Assembly: GCA_003219695.1 (NCBI GenBank)
Contig: QHQA01000109.1
Location: forward strand, 1-47,873
Direction: 5' to 3'
Length of the DNA stretch: 47,873 nt
Origin: Verrucomicrobiota bacterium
Lineage (GTDB): Bacteria > Verrucomicrobiota > Verrucomicrobiia > Chthoniobacterales > UBA10450
Positions 7,466 through 15,319 of this stretch are shown here, in pieces. Position 1 is the stretch's first letter. Each line of letters begins with the position of its first letter. Both the position numbers and the translations under genes were made by a program. Under the pieces are notes generated by a model. It searched no databases. It had not been told where the DNA came from and was given only the letters and a program-made list of their open reading frames with translations.

Positions 7466-7999
7466 ATGGATGCCAGCGAACGCGAACAATACCGGGCGGC
7501 CATTCACGGCGATCGAGAGGCATTTGAGATGATTATTCGCACGCATAGTCGAACACTTTTCGCAATCGGTTACGGCATTTTGCAAAATCGCGAAGAAGCC
7601 GAAGACGTCGTGCAAGACGCGCTGGTCAAAGCCTGGAAAACGCGCTGGCGCGTGCGCGAGCCGGAAAAATTCCCAGCCTGGCTGGCGGCCATTGCCCGAC
7701 ATCGCGCACATGACGTCTTGCGAAGACGCCGAACTGTTCCTTTCGCTCACGAAACAGTCGAAATAAGCGGAATGGAACCGATCGACACAACTGCTGTAGA
7801 TCAACAGCTGCATTCTGCACTTGCCGCGCTGCCGGAGCTCCATCGCGCTGCGCTTACCCTGCGCTATTTCGAAGAGATGGATTATCGCAGCATTGAAAAT
7901 ACGCTTGGCCTAACCAACGGCGCGCTGCGCGGCATTCTCGGCCGCGCTCTCGCTTCCATGCGCAAACAACTTCGTCCCGCTCTCGTTTCAATGGATTAA
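7466..7999 (+). CDS. ECF RNA polymerase sigma factor
   Basis: 177 residues, the normal length for ECF sigma factors. Region 2 is seen as YGILQNREEAEDVVQDALVK (about 33-52), followed by AWLAAIARHRAHDVLRRRR. Region 4 is ALAALPELHRAALTLRYFEE then MDYRSIENTLGLTNGALRGI. It is separated by four bases from the next gene, a zinc-finger anti-sigma-like membrane protein, so the two form an operon and probably a sigma/anti-sigma pair. The downstream genes it controls cannot be deduced from sequence. Confidence 0.92.
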   Translation: MDASEREQYRAAIHGDREAFEMIIRTHSRTLFAIGYGILQNREEAEDVVQDALVKAWKTRWRVREPEKFPAWLAAIARHRAHDVLRRRRTVPFAHETVEISGMEPIDTTAVDQQLHSALAALPELHRAALTLRYFEEMDYRSIENTLGLTNGALRGILGRALASMRKQLRPALVSMD

Positions 8000-8003
8000 A
8001 CGT

Positions 8004-9989
8004 ATGGCAACCGTTCACAACGAAATTGATAACTGGCTGGTCGCCGATCTTCACGGCGAGCTCTCAGCGGACGAACGCAGCGCGCTTCACACGCACCTCG
8101 TCGATTGCGCTGGTTGCCGAAAAACTCATCAGGCGACAAAGCTTATGAACAAAATCCTCGAAGAAACTCTCGCTCAGGAAAAACCGGATCCGGTGTTCGA
8201 ACAGCGCATGCTAGCTGAATTCCGTAATCGCATTCCGCAACGAAGCGGATTCGCGAAGTTGCTCGCCGATCTGATGCACATGCGCGCGGTGCAGATCGCA
8301 GCCGTCGCTGCAATCCTCCTGACGCTGGTTCAAGTGGGTCGCATGATCACCGGGGAAAACATGATCGCGGTGCGCGATCGCGAACGCTACGTCCAGGCAC
8401 AACCTGCCGCACCACAATCACGAGTCGCTCCGTCCCAACCGGCTCAAGCCGGGACCTTGGCGGAATCAGATGAACTAGCCGCGGGGCGAGCAAGAGGCTT
8501 CGCGCCCAGTACGCCAGCATCGTCATTAGCAAAGGAAGCCAAAAACAAAACTGAAAGTTTTGCTCAAGCTGAGCGGACGATTGTTACAGGATCGAATATT
8601 CCGACCGCTGCGGAGCCGGCACCGAAGCCGGCGGAAACGCCCGCTCCAGAGCTGGCAAATCGCAAACTGGTTCGCAACGCGACTGTCGAACTGGAGATCG
8701 TCAGCTTTGATAATGCAGTCCAGAAGATCACCGCGTTTGCGAATGAGGAACACGGCTATGTTGCAACGACAGATTCGCAGAAACAGGCAAATGGAAAATT
8801 ACGCGGTCAAGTGGTCGTCAAAGTCCTGCCCGAGAATCTGGATCACTTTCTCCAAAAAGTTCGCGGTCTTGGCGAACTGAAGAACCAGACACTCGGGACC
8901 GAGGACGTCACGAAGGCATATTTCGACACCGATGCGCGACTGAAGAATGCGCATGTGATGGAGCAACGGTTGATCGACATGCTGAAGACAAAGACCGGCA
9001 AGGTTTCCGATTTACTCCAGGTGGAGAGGGAACTCGGTCGCGTGCGCGAAGACATCGAGAAAATGCAGGGCGAATTGAAATACTGGGATTCGCAGGTGCA
9101 GTTCGCCACGGTGACAATTTCGCTCGCCGAGAAAGACATGGAGGAACCCGCTGCGTTCCTGCTCAAGGAGCGTTCCCAGCTAGCCCTTTATGCGCCGGAT
9201 GTGGAGAAGATTTATAATGACGTTAAAAGCCTGACGTCACAGAAAGTGCAGATTACAAACGCCCAACTGAACCGTGATTACTCAGGACGCATCTCAGCAC
9301 AAGTGAGCGTGTTAATCGCGCCGGAAGAAAGCGACGCTGTGATCGCTCGGGTAAAAGGCTTGGGACGGGTAGAAAATTTCCAAACGCAAACGGAACGCGT
9401 TGCGCAAGGCGGCACTGGCATGTCAGAAAATGCGAAGACCAAGCGCGATAAGGTGGAACTCAACATCACCATTTCGCGCGAAGAACAGGAGCAAGCCTTG
9501 CAGCAGACCAGTCTGCGCATCCGCACCTCTTCGGTGGATGAGAAGGCAAAGGAGCTTCGTGTTCTGGCTGAGAAAGAAGGCGGACGCATTCGCAACTCGA
9601 CTTTTAGCCGCGACCCCGATGGCCGCGAATTCGCCAACCTCTCACTGCGCATGCCGATGAAAAATTACTCGGTGCTGATGCAATCGCTCAACTCGCTCGG
9701 CAAAGTTGAAAACGTCAGTGTGCAACGCCAGGACCGCACCGGCGCACAGATCGACGAAGCCAACGCGCCTGCTGATATCTCCATCCAGGTTTACAGCCAG
9801 GGCAACATCGTTTCGCACGAGAGCGGTTTGCTCGCTACGCTGCGGCGCACACTTGCGCAAAGCGCAAGTGCCATCATGTGGAGTTTGCGCATGATCGGCG
9901 TGGCGATTGCGTTCCTCGCGCCGTGGGTGGTTGCGATTGTCGTGATCGTCTGGATCACGAAACGCGCAATTCGCGCACGAGGGAAGTAG
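8004..9989 (+). CDS. Membrane anti-sigma factor with DUF4349 domains
   Basis: 661 residues. The N-terminal cytoplasmic part has the zinc anti-sigma motif His31-x3-Cys35-x2-Cys38 (HLVDCAGC). A TM helix spans about 95-112. The large outside region has one clear DUF4349 block (about 225-400, NRKLVRNATVELEIVSFDNA, with a coiled-coil VSDLLQVERELGRVREDIEK). A second, related block lies at about 480-590 (KVELNITISREEQEQALQQT). A C-terminal TM helix is at about 628-652. Known logic: the zinc domain binds the cognate sigma (the gene four bases upstream) until a signal releases it. The two-TM DUF4349 part would be the envelope sensor (inference). Ala/Pro-rich, probably disordered linkers join the TM to the sensor. 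Confidence 0.82.
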   Translation: MATVHNEIDNWLVADLHGELSADERSALHTHLVDCAGCRKTHQATKLMNKILEETLAQEKPDPVFEQRMLAEFRNRIPQRSGFAKLLADLMHMRAVQIAAVAAILLTLVQVGRMITGENMIAVRDRERYVQAQPAAPQSRVAPSQPAQAGTLAESDELAAGRARGFAPSTPASSLAKEAKNKTESFAQAERTIVTGSNIPTAAEPAPKPAETPAPELANRKLVRNATVELEIVSFDNAVQKITAFANEEHGYVATTDSQKQANGKLRGQVVVKVLPENLDHFLQKVRGLGELKNQTLGTEDVTKAYFDTDARLKNAHVMEQRLIDMLKTKTGKVSDLLQVERELGRVREDIEKMQGELKYWDSQVQFATVTISLAEKDMEEPAAFLLKERSQLALYAPDVEKIYNDVKSLTSQKVQITNAQLNRDYSGRISAQVSVLIAPEESDAVIARVKGLGRVENFQTQTERVAQGGTGMSENAKTKRDKVELNITISREEQEQALQQTSLRIRTSSVDEKAKELRVLAEKEGGRIRNSTFSRDPDGREFANLSLRMPMKNYSVLMQSLNSLGKVENVSVQRQDRTGAQIDEANAPADISIQVYSQGNIVSHESGLLATLRRTLAQSASAIMWSLRMIGVAIAFLAPWVVAIVVIVWITKRAIRARGK

Positions 9990-10020
9990 CGCATGCGTCT
10001 CGCTTGGGTCGCCAAGGAGC

Positions 10021-10065
10021 GACGGCTTCCCAGCCGCCGAGGGACATGACGGCTGGGAAGCCGTC
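10021..10065. terminator. Long perfect hairpin after the anti-sigma gene
   Basis: Arms GACGGCTTCCCAGCCG (10021-10036) and CGGCTGGGAAGCCGTC (10050-10065) pair over 16 bases with a 13-base loop. A smaller stem, GCAAGCC/GGCTTGC, follows at 10083-10099. There is no U-tract, so it may be a dispersed repeat rather than a classic intrinsic terminator. Confidence 0.5.
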
Positions 10066-10151
10066 ATTCCTTGAAGGGATTCGCAAGCCGGAGGCTTGCG
10101 CTACTTTACGTGGAGCCATAAGTTATATTCGCCCAAGGAGGAGGTTGCCCG

Positions 10152-11954
10152 ATGAAAGATCAAAGCGGTATCAGCTATAGCAATGCGGCGGTCGCCGCGA
10201 CCCCAAAGCATCTTTTACAATTCGCGGTCGATCAGCGTTACGACGATTACACGCCGGTCGATCATGCCGTATGGAGGTTCATCATGCGGCAGAATATTTT
10301 TTTCCTGCGCGAGTACGCGCACAAAGTTTACTTCAAGGGTCTGCTTAACACCGGCATCTCGTTCGAACGCATCCCGCGCATCGAAGAGATGAACGATATT
10401 CTCGCAAAAATTGACTGGGGCGCGGTGGCCGTGGACGGGTTTATCCCGCCGGCTGCGTTCATGGAATTTCAGGCTTACAAAGTGCTGGTGATCGCGTGCG
10501 ACATGCGCCAGATCCACCACATCGAATATACGCCCGCGCCTGACATTGTGCATGAGGCCGCGGGTCACGCGCCGATCATTGTCGATCGCGAATACTCGAA
10601 GTATTTGCAGCGGTTCGGCGAAGTCGGCGCGAAGGCGATGTCATCCAAAAAAGATTTCGAGCTGTATCAAGCGATCCGGCACTTGTCGATTTTGAAGGAG
10701 CGGCCAAACGCGGATCCGGAAGAAGTCGAGGAAGCGCAAAAGCTGGTGGAGCACCGACAAAAAACCTTGGGCGAGCCTTCCGAAATGGCGCTGCTCTCGC
10801 GGTTGCACTGGTGGACGGTCGAATACGGTCTCATCGGCACACTCGAGAATCCAAAAATCTACGGCGCGGGATTGCTTTCATCGATCGGCGAATCGGTCTC
10901 GTGTCTCGAGCCGGCGGTGAAGAAGATCCCCTACTCCATCGACGCGCAGAATTACGCATTCGATATCACGACCCGCCAGCCGCAGCTCTTCGTGTGCCGC
11001 GACTTTCAGCACTTGAAGGACGTGCTGGAGGAATTTGCAAGCAAGATGGCCTATCAAGTCGGCGGACTCGAAGGGATCAACAAAGCCATCGAATGTAATA
11101 ACACCGCGACCTGTGAATATTCGTCCGGCCTGCAAGTCAGCGGCGTTTTCACTGAAGTTATCACGGACAAAAACAATTCTCCCATTTATCTGCGCACAAC
11201 TGGCAAGGCTGCGCTGGCTGTTTGCAACAAAGAACTCGAAGGCCACGGCATCGATTATCACAAGGAGGGGTTCGGTTCGCCCAGCGGGAAATGGAAACAA
11301 ACATCGACATCGCCCGAGTCGCTCACCAACGATCAATTGCATGCGCTCGGAATTGTCGAGGGCAAGAAAGCGAAGGTCGAGTTCGTCAGCGGCATCGTAG
11401 TTTCAGGCAAGGTCGAGAAAATCTTGCGTCGCGACGGGAAATTACTGCTGATCACATTCTCAAATTGCAGCGCGAAATACGGCGAGTGCGTTTTGTTCGA
11501 TCCCGATTGGGGCACGTATGACATGGCAGTCGGCGAACGAATCAGTTCGGTCTTTAACGGCGCGGCAGACAAGGACGCCTACAACCAGGTGGCGCTCGTT
11601 CCCAAAGAGCGAACGATCAAGGTTCCATCCGACGCAAAACGGAAGCGCCTGGAGAATCTCTACGCGCAAGTGCGCAAGATTCGCGAGAGCAAAACCGGCT
11701 ACGAACGGCTCGGTGAGATTTGGGAAACGCAGCAGGCCGAACATCCCGAAGACTGGTTGTTGTCGATGGAAATCTTTGAGATCCTCGACACAACCGACAA
11801 ACAGCCGGAATTAAAGGCCAGGATCGAAAAGTTCCTAAACGAGAAGAAGGCCAAGACCAAGGACCTCTCAACACTGATTAGCTGGGGATTCCGTTTAGTC
11901 GAGTACCACAAGAGGCCCGAATACCAAGCGGCGCTGCACGCCTCGCCAAAATAG
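10152..11954 (+). CDS. Aromatic amino acid (phenylalanine-4-)hydroxylase, long form
   Basis: 600 residues from ATG 10152, with a strong AAGGAGGAGG ribosome site at 10135-10144. The catalytic domain covers about 20-310. Iron ligands are His134 and His139 in HEAAGH, and Glu224 in HWWTVEYGLIG. Reaction: pterin- and O2-dependent hydroxylation of Phe to Tyr. Ordinary bacterial enzymes have about 270-300 residues; this one carries a further 290-residue C-terminal part (VSGVFTEVITDKNNSPIYLR, GFGSPSGKWK, then a charged helical end), known in long homologues from Bacteroidota but of no assigned function. It faces a cluster for pterin synthesis and homogentisate catabolism, which fits Phe degradation. 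No regulatory ACT domain precedes the catalytic domain. Confidence 0.93.
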   Translation: MKDQSGISYSNAAVAATPKHLLQFAVDQRYDDYTPVDHAVWRFIMRQNIFFLREYAHKVYFKGLLNTGISFERIPRIEEMNDILAKIDWGAVAVDGFIPPAAFMEFQAYKVLVIACDMRQIHHIEYTPAPDIVHEAAGHAPIIVDREYSKYLQRFGEVGAKAMSSKKDFELYQAIRHLSILKERPNADPEEVEEAQKLVEHRQKTLGEPSEMALLSRLHWWTVEYGLIGTLENPKIYGAGLLSSIGESVSCLEPAVKKIPYSIDAQNYAFDITTRQPQLFVCRDFQHLKDVLEEFASKMAYQVGGLEGINKAIECNNTATCEYSSGLQVSGVFTEVITDKNNSPIYLRTTGKAALAVCNKELEGHGIDYHKEGFGSPSGKWKQTSTSPESLTNDQLHALGIVEGKKAKVEFVSGIVVSGKVEKILRRDGKLLLITFSNCSAKYGECVLFDPDWGTYDMAVGERISSVFNGAADKDAYNQVALVPKERTIKVPSDAKRKRLENLYAQVRKIRESKTGYERLGEIWETQQAEHPEDWLLSMEIFEILDTTDKQPELKARIEKFLNEKKAKTKDLSTLISWGFRLVEYHKRPEYQAALHASPK

Positions 11955-11957
11955 TTG

Positions 11958-11992
11958 GAACCCTCACCCGCGCTTCGCGATGGTGAGGGTTC
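11958..11992. terminator. Intrinsic-terminator-like hairpin
   Basis: GAACCCTCAC (11958-11967) and GTGAGGGTTC (11983-11992) pair across a GC-rich loop three bases after the hydroxylase stop. No T-run follows, but the position between converging genes suits a bidirectional terminator. Confidence 0.6.
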
Positions 11993-11993
11993 A

Positions 11994-12054
11994 TCACGCA
12001 TCTTTGAAGTGGCGTTTCCCCTTGAGCGCCTTGGCGTATTCATCCCTGCCTTTT
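11994..12054 (-). pseudogene. Duplicate of the 3' end of the YheO-PAS gene
   Basis: Read on the minus strand this gives GRDEYAKALKGKRHFKDA and a TGA, almost the same as the last residues of the neighbouring gene at 12216-13064 (SKDEYAKALKGKRHFKDETV). Codons differ at several third positions. A palindromic repeat (12055-12195) lies between the relic and the real gene end. Confidence 0.72.
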
Positions 12055-12195
12055 GTCATGTCGAGCGGAGTCGAGACATCTCTCGAATTCATTTGAGAGA
12101 TTTATTCGCTCATCTCCCGTTCGCTCAACCTCCGTTCTTCCCGTCTATGTCGCGGCTTCCCCAACCGTTCCATTCTCGACTTCGCTCGGAATGAC
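12055..12195. repeat. GTCATGTCGAGC...GGAATGAC inverted dispersed repeat
   Basis: Starts GTCATGTCGAGCGGAGTCGA and ends TCGACTTCGCTCGGAATGAC. The two ends are inverted copies of each other. Related units occur at 16012-16117 and 17333-17396. It lies exactly between a duplicated gene end and the authentic gene end. Confidence 0.65.
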
Positions 12196-12215
12196 ACGTT
12201 TAAGCGCGATTGATT

Positions 12216-13064
12216 TCAAACCGTTTCATCTTTGAAATGGCGTTTGCCCTTCAACGCCTTGGCGTATTCGTCCTTACTCAGAATGTTCTCGTCCACTTGC
12301 ATATCGGTACGGCAAAAGTTTGCGAACCAATTCTCGATGCGCTGCCGATCTTTCAAGACTTCCTCGGTGATATAGTTCGCATCTACGTTGATGCAGATCG
12401 CGCCGACGATCCCAAATTCTTTCCGCTTGATGGGGATCGTGGTGCATTTGAATCTGCGCGCGCCGATGTTGAGCTCGTAGTTCAGTTTCTCTTCGCTCAG
12501 AAGTTGCCGGCGTTTGAGATCGATGAGCAGATTCGTTGTGCCGTCGCGCAAATGCCGGCCGGTCACGTCGTTTTCGAGCGCGATAAGCGAGTGCGCGGGG
12601 TCAGCCAGGTTATGCAGCAAAATTTCCATGCCCGTGTTTGGGAATGATTTGCCGATCAGCCGCACAATGCGCCCGTAGTTTTCGAGGAATTCATGCGTGT
12701 CGTCGGCGATCGTTTTGCCGTGATATTTCTCGAATAGCTGCACGTAAACTTTTTGCTCAGCCGGCTCGAGCTGACTGCGCACGTTGTTTTGTTCGCCAAT
12801 GAAAATGAGCTGCCGCGCTGCGGTATGATCTTCATTTTTGAGGAAGTAATGCATGCCCAGCCGAAAATCTTTCAGGCTGAATTCGCCGAAATTTTCCCGC
12901 GTAACTGTGAACGGATAGAAATCGTACTCTTCCAGGTTTCTGCCGTACTTGCGCCGCCGCTCCTTGTATTTTCCCCACACAAATCCAGTCGCCAGGAAGA
13001 TCAGCGATACGATGATCGAAGCGACAACGTTGATGGTGAGTTCGCTTTGCAGCGCTTTGATCAT
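12216..13064 (-). CDS. Membrane-anchored protein with YheO-like PAS domain
   Basis: About 282 residues from ATG 13064; a GTG at 13091 would add nine residues but lies in repeat-like sequence. An N-terminal TM helix (VVASIIVSLIFLATGFVWG, about 12-32) is followed by a basic KYKERRRKYGR stretch. A helical region follows, then a C-terminal domain (about 135-235) with GMEILLHNLADPAHSLIALE, DVTGRHLRDGTTNLL and VGAICINVDANYI, the signature of the YheO/DauR-type PAS domain. YheO proteins carry a C-terminal DNA-binding HTH; none is visible here, so this looks like a membrane sensor or scaffold rather than a DNA-binding regulator. It is last in the minus-strand pterin/aromatic run, 160 bases after the SDR gene. 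Its 3' end is duplicated at 11994-12054. Confidence 0.68.
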   Translation of the reverse strand: MIKALQSELTINVVASIIVSLIFLATGFVWGKYKERRRKYGRNLEEYDFYPFTVTRENFGEFSLKDFRLGMHYFLKNEDHTAARQLIFIGEQNNVRSQLEPAEQKVYVQLFEKYHGKTIADDTHEFLENYGRIVRLIGKSFPNTGMEILLHNLADPAHSLIALENDVTGRHLRDGTTNLLIDLKRRQLLSEEKLNYELNIGARRFKCTTIPIKRKEFGIVGAICINVDANYITEEVLKDRQRIENWFANFCRTDMQVDENILSKDEYAKALKGKRHFKDETV

Positions 13065-13223
13065 GGGAATTATTCTGAGCTCTGTAGCCACCGGTTCGCC
13101 GCGGGACGAATCCGTCCGAGGTGCGGACCTGCGGCCGGTCTCTTCTTGCTGGTGGTCACTCTAGAAAAACGGCTCACAAAGCCGTGGCTACAACGCATTT
13201 CCGACGGCAACTTGCGCCAGGAA

Positions 13224-13916
13224 TCACAGATTTCCAGCCAGACTCGAGAGCATGATACTCTCGACCAGCGTGTCCGTCGGGCGCGCCAGGGCGAAGGCGA
13301 CTGCATCGGCCACTTGCGTCGCGCTCATCATTTTTTCGCGGGGCCATCTGCCCTCGACCCGGTCCCAGATTTCGGTGTCGGTCGCGGCGGGATAAACGTT
13401 GATCACGCGAATTTTGCGGTCCCGCAATTCTTCGCGCACGCATCGCGAGAAGCCTTCGAGCGCGAACTTGCTCATGCAATAAGCGCTCCAGTTTGGAAAG
13501 GCGGTTTTCGCTGCGACCGAAAGGATGTTGACGACGCTCGACCCCGGCGGCATCCGCGGAACAAAGCGCTGCGTTAATAGAAACGGCGCCGTAATATTCA
13601 CGCCGACGGTTTGCTCCCATTCGATTGGCGTGATCTCGGTAAACGGTTTCACTACCGCGACACCGGCATTGTTCACGAGCAAATCGATCGGTCCGCTGCC
13701 GACTTGCGCGATCAAGTCGGAGACGCCTGAGACCTTGGCCAGGTCGTGGACCAGGAGGATTACTTTCGCACAACGTGGCTCCACGGCTTTTCGCGTCTGC
13801 GCCAGAGCAACCGTATCGCGTCCGTGCAAAAGCAACACCGTATCTTCTACAGCGAGCTTCTCGGCAATTGCCCGGCCGATTCCGCGACTCGCGCCGGTAA
13901 TGAGATAACGCTTCAT
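13224..13916 (-). CDS. Short-chain dehydrogenase/reductase (candidate sepiapterin reductase)
   Basis: 230 residues from ATG 13916 (MKRYLITGASRGIGRA). The upstream extension to 14030 falls in a palindromic repeat and is rejected. The NAD(P) loop is Gly8-x3-Gly12-x-Gly14, NNAG is at 82-85, and the catalytic Asn107, Ser133, Tyr146 and Lys150 are all present. SDR specificity cannot be read from these motifs. Its place downstream of GTP cyclohydrolase I and the fused PTPS gene, and the need for a reductase to turn 6-pyruvoyl-tetrahydropterin into tetrahydrobiopterin, make sepiapterin reductase the best guess (inference). A general oxidoreductase is the alternative. Confidence 0.85.
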   Translation of the reverse strand: MKRYLITGASRGIGRAIAEKLAVEDTVLLLHGRDTVALAQTRKAVEPRCAKVILLVHDLAKVSGVSDLIAQVGSGPIDLLVNNAGVAVVKPFTEITPIEWEQTVGVNITAPFLLTQRFVPRMPPGSSVVNILSVAAKTAFPNWSAYCMSKFALEGFSRCVREELRDRKIRVINVYPAATDTEIWDRVEGRWPREKMMSATQVADAVAFALARPTDTLVESIMLSSLAGNL

Positions 13917-13929
13917 TCTGTGCTTACCG

Positions 13930-14029
13930 AAAACGTCGAACGTCCAACGCTCAACGTCCAACGCCGAATTGAAAATGGTAGGGCGCGACCGCCGGGCGCG
14001 CCGGACGGCTCGGCGATCCGTCCCTGCCA
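13930..14029. repeat. AACGTCCAACG unit followed by TGGTAGGG palindrome
   Basis: 13930-13968 holds tandem AACGTC(G/C)AACG-type units, the same family as 45952-46071. Directly after it, 13976-14029 is a TGGTAGGG...CCCTGCCA palindrome of the family seen at 1750, 7346 and 43138. The pair fills the space between the SDR and PTPS genes. Confidence 0.65.
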
Positions 14030-14034
14030 TGGCG

Positions 14035-15246
14035 TCATGCTCGTCTCAACGTAAATCGGTTATTCGCCGTTTCCCACAAACGTAATCTAACGAGCCGTTG
14101 CCCTACACGATTGTCGATCTTCTGCCAGAGCGCCCGGACGATATTTTCTCCGGTGGACGGCGCATCACGAAAATCCTCCGTCTCGAGATCGAGATGACGA
14201 TCCTGCCACGGCCGAAGCGATTCTGTGATCGCATTCCGCAACGCGACAAAATCGTAAAGCGTTCCGCTGCGCGCATCGTACTCGCCGCCCACAGTGGTTT
14301 CGGTCAAATAACCGTGCCCATGGCCGCGCGGATTGTTGCACTTGCCGTAAAGACGCGCGTTTTCTGCATCGGAGAGCGTAGCGGCATGCAGCCGATGTGC
14401 CGCATGAAATCCGACCTGCAATCCGAGAAAAATGATTTTATCTCCCCGTGCTTCGGAAAAAAAATCGGCGCGTTCGTGCAAACGCACGCGATGAAGCGGT
14501 ATCATCGCATTGACGCGCTCGTAGATGTATAATGCCAGGCTCTCGGTTGTGATGGGACGGTCCTGCAATCCAACGACGTCTTCGTTCAAGTACCGGTGAT
14601 CGAGTTCGGCGCGCAGCGCGCGGATACAAGCGTCGATTGCATCGTGGGAGACTGCCGGCGTTTTGCCGTCGAATCGTTCCGCGCGAAAGGTGAGACGCAC
14701 GCGGTAATTGTGTCCGTGAGCTCCAGTCGCCGGCCCGAACAGCCGCGCGTTCTCTTCCGCGCTCAAAAACGGCGAAATCGTTTTGCGCGCCGCCGAGAAT
14801 TCGAACCAGTAATTCGCCTCACTTGCTCCGGTTGAATAGTACGTGGCGCTGCGATCAGGCGACTCGGTCAGGTGACAGGCGCACAGTTTTGCTTCGACAT
14901 CGGAGAACAGAGGCGCAACACCGGCGTAGAGTTCGTGCGCGATGTTCTCCGCGGTGGGCGCAAGATCGCGGAACGCAGGATTGTCCTCGTTCAGAAACTT
15001 GTGATCGAAACGTTCGCGCAGGATTTTGCCAGCGCGCTCTTTGATTTCGCTGATGTTGATCAGCATTCCGGTCGTCGGGTCCACGGACCCGCTGAAAATA
15101 AAGTAGGCGACGTAGTTACGGCCGCTGCCATAACGCGCGTTCGTCTCCGGACCAAAAGCGGCGACGTTTTCCTGATCGCTCCAACTGTCAACGTTCAGCC
15201 GGCGCGAAGCGGAGAATTCCAGACGCTTGCTGACGGTCAGAAGCAT
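14035..15246 (-). CDS. Triple-domain 6-pyruvoyl-tetrahydropterin synthase/QueD-like protein
   Basis: 403 residues formed by three PTPS/QueD domains in tandem (about 9-138, 148-265, 277-403); single-domain enzymes have about 120-150. Domain 3 keeps the full zinc site (His284, His309, His311) and the catalytic Cys303, but its Asp-His pair is replaced (Gln348, Asp349). Domain 1 keeps Asp81-His82 and Glu128 but has lost all three zinc His (Arg15, Ser41, Arg43). Domain 2 keeps HGHNY (His177, His179) and Asp216-His217 but lacks the first zinc His (Arg154) and the Cys. Known enzymes are dimers of trimers with shared active sites, so this chain may be a built-in trimer with divided residues (inference). 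It lies between folE and the SDR gene, which favours PTPS for biopterin over QueD for queuosine. Confidence 0.87.
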   Translation of the reverse strand: MLLTVSKRLEFSASRRLNVDSWSDQENVAAFGPETNARYGSGRNYVAYFIFSGSVDPTTGMLINISEIKERAGKILRERFDHKFLNEDNPAFRDLAPTAENIAHELYAGVAPLFSDVEAKLCACHLTESPDRSATYYSTGASEANYWFEFSAARKTISPFLSAEENARLFGPATGAHGHNYRVRLTFRAERFDGKTPAVSHDAIDACIRALRAELDHRYLNEDVVGLQDRPITTESLALYIYERVNAMIPLHRVRLHERADFFSEARGDKIIFLGLQVGFHAAHRLHAATLSDAENARLYGKCNNPRGHGHGYLTETTVGGEYDARSGTLYDFVALRNAITESLRPWQDRHLDLETEDFRDAPSTGENIVRALWQKIDNRVGQRLVRLRLWETANNRFTLRRA

Positions 15247-15287
15247 CCAGAAACATACTACAATCGCGCCGCGATTTCTTTTGCAGT

Positions 15288-15318
15288 TGTAGCCGCTTCG
15301 CTGTGCGAAGCGGCTACA
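15288..15318. terminator. Perfect hairpin between folE and PTPS genes
   Basis: TGTAGCCGCTTCGC (15288-15301) and GCGAAGCGGCTACA (15305-15318) pair perfectly over 14 bases with a 3-base loop, one base past the folE stop. It could attenuate read-through from folE into the PTPS gene. Similar TAGCCGC units are common repeats in this genome type. Confidence 0.5.
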
Positions 15319-15319
15319 G

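Noticed and set aside
12753-13577. Long plus-strand frame (274 codons) opposite the YheO-PAS and SDR genes
   Set aside because: It is antisense to two well-supported minus-strand genes and has no recognisable motif.
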